The notes under the pieces were generated by a model. The model saw nothing but the letters and a program-made list of their open reading frames with translations, was not told the origin of the DNA and searched no databases. This document shows, one piece after another, positions 59,492 through 64,000 of a DNA stretch of 64,000 nt (positions are counted from its first letter, which is position 1; each line of letters begins with the position of its first letter). Source of the DNA: Brevundimonas basaltis. Its GTDB lineage: Bacteria; Pseudomonadota; Alphaproteobacteria; Caulobacterales; Caulobacteraceae. The stretch lies in contig NZ_JACHFZ010000002.1 of the NCBI RefSeq assembly GCF_014202075.1, forward strand, positions 372,001 through 436,000, written 5' to 3'. Made by a program: the position numbers and the translations under genes.

Positions 59492-60274
59492 TCAGTACCA
59501 GCCGGCCTCGCGCAGGGACCGGGCGTAGCGGCGGCTGACCGGGGCGGTCACGCCGCCTTCGAGGGTCAGAACGGCCCGGCCGTCGCCGCGCGAGACGTCG
59601 CGCACCGCGTCGCGGGCCACCCACCAGCTGCGGTGGGTGCGGGCGCCCTCGAGACCCTCCAGTTCGGCCACGGCGTCGGACAGCCGCATCAGGATCAGGT
59701 CCGAGCCGCGGTCGGTGTGGAGGCGCAGATAGTGGTCCTCGGCCTGGACGGCGAAGAGGGTCGCGCCGCGCAGCCGTGGCGGCAGGCGCTCGAGGAATCG
59801 GGCCGGGGCGGTCCCGCCTGCCCCGGCGTGGGTCTGAACCGGTGGCGGCCGGTCGAGGAAGACGCTCAAGGCGCTCAGGGTCAGGGTGATGATCAGAACC
59901 GGCCCGATGAAGTAGGCGAGCCAGCTGAGCGGATAGATCGCACCGCCGAAGACCAGACCGGTGACCAGCCAGACCAGGCCCGTCACCGGCCCGGCCGTGG
60001 CGGCGGATACCAGCAGCACCGTCAACCACGGCCGCTCGTCGGGGTCGATGACCCGCTCGACAAGGCGGGAACTCAGGTGACCCCAGACCGCGCCGGCAAG
60101 GATCAGGGGCACCCAGTAGGCCAGGCGAAGCCACAGGGGGACGGCGTCCGTGCCGAAGGCGCCGGTCAGGGCCAGGACGACGCCCGCGCCGACGGAAATG
60201 GCGACGCCCCGGTCGAGGCGGATGTCGAGCCGCAGTCGTCGCCCGTCGCCGTCGGGTACGATCGAGGCGCCCAT
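59492..60274 (-). CDS. LytTR-domain DNA-binding protein with membrane segments
   Basis: 260 residues. N-terminal half has four to five hydrophobic helices (AISVGAGVVLALTGAFG, LWLRLAYWVPLILAGAVWGHL, WLTVLLVSAATAGPVTGLVWLVTGLVFG, YPLSWLAYFIGPVLIITLTLSALSVFLD); the C-terminal half is LytTR (LFAVQAEDHYLRLHTDRGSDLILMRLSDAVAELEGLEGARTHRSWWVARDAV...VSRRYARSL). Such membrane LytTR proteins act as one-component regulators. Its ATG overlaps the TetR stop (TGATG), so the TetR gene upstream is coupled. Confidence 0.88.
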   Translation of the reverse strand: MGASIVPDGDGRRLRLDIRLDRGVAISVGAGVVLALTGAFGTDAVPLWLRLAYWVPLILAGAVWGHLSSRLVERVIDPDERPWLTVLLVSAATAGPVTGLVWLVTGLVFGGAIYPLSWLAYFIGPVLIITLTLSALSVFLDRPPPVQTHAGAGGTAPARFLERLPPRLRGATLFAVQAEDHYLRLHTDRGSDLILMRLSDAVAELEGLEGARTHRSWWVARDAVRDVSRGDGRAVLTLEGGVTAPVSRRYARSLREAGWY

Positions 60275-61002
60275 CAGCCGGCGCGGGGCTCGGGCGCGCA
60301 TACCGCCCGGAAACCGGCGGCGGCGAAGCGGATCATGTAGTCGCAGGCGCTTTCCAGATCGCCCGATCGGCACAGGCCGCCCGACAGGCGGTCGAGCCGT
60401 CCGGTCTCGCCCAGGGTCAGGGTCAGGGCCCCGGACATGTTGTGCCAGGCCCAGTACAGATCGACCTCGCGCGCCTCGGGCATGATCTGCTGGACCAGTT
60501 CGATCAGGCGGCGGATGGCCGGGTCGAAATAGCGGGCCATGGTTTCGCCGCCGAAGGTCGGGTTGGCGTTGGTCTGGGCCACCAGGGCCGCGTAGTGTTT
60601 CCAGCCGGGGCCGCCTTTCAGCGACCATTGGAACGGCGGGCGCAGGAAGGCCTCGAACAGCCCCTCCAGCGTCATGCCGTCCGGCCCGGGATCCTTGGCG
60701 TAGCGGTTGACGGCGTCGACGCGTTCGCTGTTCCACACCTCGGCGCGGCGCAGGAAGACCGCGTCGAACAGGCCTCGCTTGGCCCCGAAGTAGTAGTGCA
60801 CCAGGGCGGTGTCGACGCCGGCCTCGCGGGCCACCTCGCGGATGGTCACGCCGTAGAAGCCGTGTTTCGAAAACAGGTCCTCTGCGGCGTCGAGGATGCC
60901 TTCGCGGGTGTCGCCGGCGCCCTGGGCCTTGGCCTTCGACGGCCGGCCGCGCCGGGCGGGAGCGGGCTCGGAGACGGGAGCGGGCGCGTCGAGCTTGGTC
61001 AT
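60274..61002 (-). CDS. TetR family transcriptional regulator
   Basis: 242 residues. TetR HTH near residues 30-80 (GILDAAEDLFSKHGFYGVTIREVAREAGVDTALVHYYFGAKRGLFDAVF) with a Lys/Arg/Pro-rich N-terminus (ARRGRPSKAKAQ). The C-terminal ligand domain resembles those with aromatic or fatty ligands (YWAWHNMSGALTLTLGETGRLDRLSGG). It stands divergent from a TonB receptor, and a 7-bp inverted repeat lies between. Its stop and the LytTR start overlap. Confidence 0.9.
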   Translation of the reverse strand: MTKLDAPAPVSEPAPARRGRPSKAKAQGAGDTREGILDAAEDLFSKHGFYGVTIREVAREAGVDTALVHYYFGAKRGLFDAVFLRRAEVWNSERVDAVNRYAKDPGPDGMTLEGLFEAFLRPPFQWSLKGGPGWKHYAALVAQTNANPTFGGETMARYFDPAIRRLIELVQQIMPEAREVDLYWAWHNMSGALTLTLGETGRLDRLSGGLCRSGDLESACDYMIRFAAAGFRAVCAPEPRAG

Positions 61003-61080
61003 GGCGGCGAAGCTAGGCCCGGTCGGGCGGTGCTGGCAACGGCGCCACAGTCCCGAGAACCTTGCCGACGGACAAGCGCC

Positions 61081-61107
61081 ACCGTTTGACAGCAGGGCCA
61101 AAACGGT
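61081..61107. promoter_or_regulatory. Putative TetR operator
   Basis: Inverted repeat ACCGTTT (61081-61087) / AAACGGT (61101-61107) with a 13-nt centre, between the divergent TetR and TonB receptor genes (61003-61178). Size suits a TetR dimer site. An embedded TTGACA at 61086-61091 may be a -35 element, without an obvious -10. Confidence 0.4.
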
Positions 61108-61178
61108 TACGGTCCCGGAAAATCATTGAACGCTGAATAAAAGCGTCTCCGGCTGGAAACATTAGAATGGGGCTTCAC

Positions 61179-63383
61179 ATGAACCGCTACGTAAAGACCG
61201 CCTTGCTCGCCGGCGCCGCCTGGGGCGCGCTTTCGACCATCGCCGTCGCGCAGGACGCGCCGGCCCAGACCGAGGAAGCCGCCGCCAACGTCGGCGAGGT
61301 CATCGTCACGGCCCGCCGCCGCGACGAAGCGCTGAAGGATGTGCCGATCTCGGTCTCGGCGCTCGGCGCCGAACGCCTGGAGCAGACCGGCGCCGCCGAC
61401 ATCACCGCGCTGCAGCAGCAGACCCCGAACGCCACCGTTCAGGTCGCGCGCGGCTCCAACTCGACGCTGATCTCCTTCATCCGCGGCGTCGGCCAGCAGG
61501 ACCCGCTGTGGGGCTTCGAGCCCGGTGTCGGACTGTATGTCGACGACGTCTATGTGGCCCGTCCGCAGGGCGCGGTTCTGGACATCTATGATGTCCAGCG
61601 CATCGAGGTTCTGCGTGGGCCGCAAGGCTCGCTGTACGGCCGCAACACCGTCGGGGGCGCGGTCAAATACGTCACCTCGCGCCTCGCCCTGGACCCGGAA
61701 CTCACGCTCCGCGGAGCCTACGGCAGCTACAACCAGATCGATCTGATGGCGTCCGGCAGCCTGCCGCTGGCCGATAATTTCCGGGTCGGCGGCGCTGTCG
61801 CCAGCTTCCAGCGTGACGGCTATGGCGAGAACCTGAACACCGGCGCCGAGCACTACAACAAAGATGTCCTCGCCGGCCGGCTCAGCGCCGAATGGGACCT
61901 GCGGGACGACGTCTCGCTGCGTTTCGCCTACGACCGGGTCCAGGACGACTCCAACCCTCGTCACGGACACCGTGAAGTGGCTGGCGTCGGGCCGGGCGCC
62001 GGCTCGCCGGACAGTGTCTACGACACCTACGCCGGCATCGGCGACGAGAACTCGGTCATGAACCAGGGCGCCTCGGCGACGATGGAAGCCCGTCTGAACA
62101 ACAACCTGACCTTCAAGTCGATCACCGCCTGGCGGGAAGGCGACACGGACACCGTGATCGACTTCGACAACACCCCGGCGCCGACGCTGGACATCCCGGC
62201 CTATTATGCGGACGACCAGTTCACCCAGGAGTTCCAGCTCCTGTTCGACTATGACCGGATCCAGGGCGTCGTCGGCTTCTTCTACCTCGACGGCCACGCC
62301 GAGGGTGCGTTCGACACCATCGCCGGCAACCTGAACCTCGTGATCGGCACCGCCGGTTCGGTGGAGACCGAAAGCTGGGCCGGGTTCGCCGACGTCAACC
62401 TGGACCTGACCGATCGCCTGCACCTCGGTCTGGGCGCCCGCTACACCCTGGACAACAAGACCGCCACCGTGTTCCGCGCCAACTATGCGACGGCCACCCG
62501 CAGTCCGCTGCTGGGCGGCACGCCGCGCGCGCCGACGTTGATCCGCACGGACTACACGGCGTCGAACGACTACGATCAGTTCACGCCGCGCATCGCCCTG
62601 TCCTACGATCTGACCGACGACGTAACGACCTATGCGTCCTACTCCCGCGGTTTCAAGTCGGGCGGGTTCGACATGCGCGGCGACGCCATCTTCACTCCGG
62701 ACACGGTCAACGGCTACGAGCCCGAAACCGTCGACTCCTACGAGATCGGCCTGAAGGGCTCGCTGGACCGGCTGTCGTTCGCGGCGGCGGTGTTCCGTAA
62801 CGAGTACAACGACCAGCAGGTCACCACCCAGGTGCCCGCGGTGACCGGAGTGGCCAGCTTCGTCGACAACGTCGGATCCTCGACCATAACCGGCGCCGAA
62901 TTCGAGGGCCGGCTGCGCATCCTCGACAACCTGCACGCCAACTTCGCGGTCGGATATCTGGACGCCCAGTTCGACGAGTTCCTGCGCTACAACCTGACCA
63001 CCAGGGTCTATGAAGATATCGCCGACCAGGTGGTGCTGCAGAACGCGCCGAAATGGACCGGCTACCTCGGTCTGACCTGGTTCGGCGACGTGGGCGGCGG
63101 CGAGCTGGCGGTGACGCCGTCGGTCTCGTACCGCGACGATTACAGCATGTTTGAGTTCCCGAGCCCCACCCTCGACCAGGAGGCCTATGCCCTGGTCGAC
63201 CTGTCGATCGTCTGGATCGATCCGACCGACCGCTACACCGTCGGCCTGTACGGCAAGAACCTGACCGACGAGGAATATCGCGTCGGCGCCTACAACTTCC
63301 CGGGCGCGCTCTTCAACAACTCGGTCGTCGGCTACTACGGCCCGCCGCAGACGGTGACCGCCTCGCTGCAGGTCAAGTTCTGA
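61179..63383 (+). CDS. TonB-dependent receptor
   Basis: 734 residues from ATG 61179 (an in-frame ATG 4 codons earlier has no Shine-Dalgarno). Signal peptide (MNRYVKTALLAGAAWGALSTIAVAQ), TonB-box region EVIVTARRRDEALKDVP, plug motif VGLYVDDVYVARPQGAVLDIYDVQRIEVLRGPQGSLYGRNTVGG, 22-strand barrel and C-terminal GPPQTVTASLQVKF ending in Phe. Typical of the Caulobacterales receptor class for plant sugars or aromatics. MFS gene follows after a terminator; TetR is divergent, suggesting regulation by it. Confidence 0.92.
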   Translation: MNRYVKTALLAGAAWGALSTIAVAQDAPAQTEEAAANVGEVIVTARRRDEALKDVPISVSALGAERLEQTGAADITALQQQTPNATVQVARGSNSTLISFIRGVGQQDPLWGFEPGVGLYVDDVYVARPQGAVLDIYDVQRIEVLRGPQGSLYGRNTVGGAVKYVTSRLALDPELTLRGAYGSYNQIDLMASGSLPLADNFRVGGAVASFQRDGYGENLNTGAEHYNKDVLAGRLSAEWDLRDDVSLRFAYDRVQDDSNPRHGHREVAGVGPGAGSPDSVYDTYAGIGDENSVMNQGASATMEARLNNNLTFKSITAWREGDTDTVIDFDNTPAPTLDIPAYYADDQFTQEFQLLFDYDRIQGVVGFFYLDGHAEGAFDTIAGNLNLVIGTAGSVETESWAGFADVNLDLTDRLHLGLGARYTLDNKTATVFRANYATATRSPLLGGTPRAPTLIRTDYTASNDYDQFTPRIALSYDLTDDVTTYASYSRGFKSGGFDMRGDAIFTPDTVNGYEPETVDSYEIGLKGSLDRLSFAAAVFRNEYNDQQVTTQVPAVTGVASFVDNVGSSTITGAEFEGRLRILDNLHANFAVGYLDAQFDEFLRYNLTTRVYEDIADQVVLQNAPKWTGYLGLTWFGDVGGGELAVTPSVSYRDDYSMFEFPSPTLDQEAYALVDLSIVWIDPTDRYTVGLYGKNLTDEEYRVGAYNFPGALFNNSVVGYYGPPQTVTASLQVKF

Positions 63384-63420
63384 TCCGAAAGACTCCTGAA
63401 GCCTGATCGCATGTGATCAC

Positions 63421-63456
63421 GGGCGGCGGTTCACCTGAGCCGCCGCCCTTTTTCTT
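63421..63456 (+). terminator. Intrinsic terminator after the TonB receptor
   Basis: Hairpin GGGCGGCGGTTC...GAGCCGCCGCCC (about 12 bp with one wobble, 4-nt loop) at 63421-63448, followed directly by TTTTTCTTTT. Separates the receptor from the MFS gene. Confidence 0.85.
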
Positions 63457-63519
63457 TTACGCCGCGCCACGGCGCAGCTACCGTTCCGACCAACGAACAG
63501 ACAAGTCGAGGGAAACGTC

Positions 63520-64000
63520 ATGACCGATACGGTCGCCGCCAATCCGGCCGCACGCCCGCGCTACCGCTACTGGGTGCTGGCGATGCTGTTCCTCGTCTAT
63601 GCGTTCAATTTCCTCGATCGCCAGATCATCTCGATCCTGGCGATCCCGATCCGCGAGGAACTCGACCTCTCGGACCGGCAGCTGGGTCTGCTGGGCGGCA
63701 TCGCTTTCGCCCTGCTCTATTCGACGCTGGGAGTGCCGATCGCATGGCTGGCCGACCGGACCAACCGGGTGCGGATCATCGCCATCTCCCTGACGTTCTG
63801 GAGCGCCTTCACGGCCGTCTGCGGCTTCGCCCAGAACTTCTGGCAGTTGTTCGCCGCGCGCATTGGCGTCGGGGTCGGCGAGGCCGGAGGCGTGGCTCCG
63901 TCCTATTCGCTGATCGCCGACTACTTCCCGCCCCAGAGCCGGGCCCGGGCCCTGGCGTTCTACTCGCTGGGCATTCCCATCGGCAGCGCTTTCGGCGTGA
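63520..64000 (+). CDS. MFS transporter (5' part, cut by window edge)
   Basis: The first ~160 residues of a major-facilitator transporter. MTDTVAANPAARPRYRYWVLAMLFLVYAFNFLDRQIISILAIPI shows the typical NFxDRQ start of the sugar or anion:proton (spinster/ACS) type; motif A-like loop LADRTNRVRIIAIS follows TM2-3, and GVGEAGGVAPSYSLIADYFP is the TM4 region. ATG 63520 has GAGGGAAAC upstream. With the upstream receptor it could form an uptake route. Confidence 0.9.
   Translation, partial: MTDTVAANPAARPRYRYWVLAMLFLVYAFNFLDRQIISILAIPIREELDLSDRQLGLLGGIAFALLYSTLGVPIAWLADRTNRVRIIAISLTFWSAFTAVCGFAQNFWQLFAARIGVGVGEAGGVAPSYSLIADYFPPQSRARALAFYSLGIPIGSAFGV

Overview
The window is high-GC chromosomal DNA of an alphaproteobacterium, most likely a Caulobacterales member close to Brevundimonas. 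Supporting evidence: a DivL-type cell-cycle pseudokinase with Tyr at the phospho-acceptor position, an UrcA-family protein, a DUF4167 protein near prmC and clpB, an sdhCDAB operon, ubiE-ubiB, and several TonB-dependent receptors and secreted peptidases. The species is inferred from gene content only. Most of the window is housekeeping or core DNA. Clear accessory DNA is limited to one low-GC gene (41.4-42.7 kb) and several dispersed intergenic repeats.

Layout. 0-4.6 kb: 5' end of ffh, two small membrane proteins, ppc (PEP carboxylase) and an UrcA protein. 4.7-10.3 kb: M3 peptidase, murI, ahpD and ahpC (with a near-perfect OxyR box upstream of ahpC), a HIT protein and a secreted protein. 10.5-15.5 kb: one long operon sdhC-sdhD-sdhA-sdhB-ferredoxin-glycerate kinase-PilZ-like gene, with overlapping ends and several TTG starts. 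15.4-19.4 kb: a HAD phosphatase and divL, flanked by CCCTAAG/GGGGCTA heptad repeats, then a small zincin. 19.4-22.5 kb: two repeat elements, rlmN, a DUF350 protein and a trypsin-like protease. 22.5-28.3 kb: M16 peptidase, a one-cysteine oxyR, an EcsC protein and mdh. 28.4-35 kb: a TraB/GumN-like protein, gyrB, a secreted protein, tRNA-Arg(CCG), a DUF885 lipoprotein, an SDR and phhB. 35-38.8 kb: a Crp/Fnr regulator, ubiE-ubiB and a secreted protein. 38.8-42.8 kb: repeat-rich stretch with a GIY-YIG protein, a GrpB protein, a rhomboid protease and an unrecognised low-GC gene. 42.8-56.1 kb: clpB, two serine beta-lactamase-fold hydrolases, a TonB receptor, a TPR protein, two DUF4893 paralogues, a DUF4167 protein and prmC. 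56.2-64 kb: YihY, DUF2141, a carotenoid oxygenase, a coupled TetR/LytTR pair, a divergent TonB receptor and the start of an MFS transporter.

Functional themes. Central carbon metabolism: ppc, mdh, sdh and glycerate kinase. Peroxide defence: ahpC-ahpD with an OxyR box, and oxyR 17 kb away. Envelope and nutrient uptake: receptors, peptidases and MFS. Protein quality control: clpB, rhomboid and M16/M3 peptidases. Cell-cycle signalling: divL.

The points most worth a second look are the Tyr-containing DivL with its heptad-repeat surroundings, the OxyR box together with a single-cysteine OxyR, the unrecognised low-GC gene with an inverted repeat in its leader, and two families of dispersed intergenic elements present in several copies within this window.
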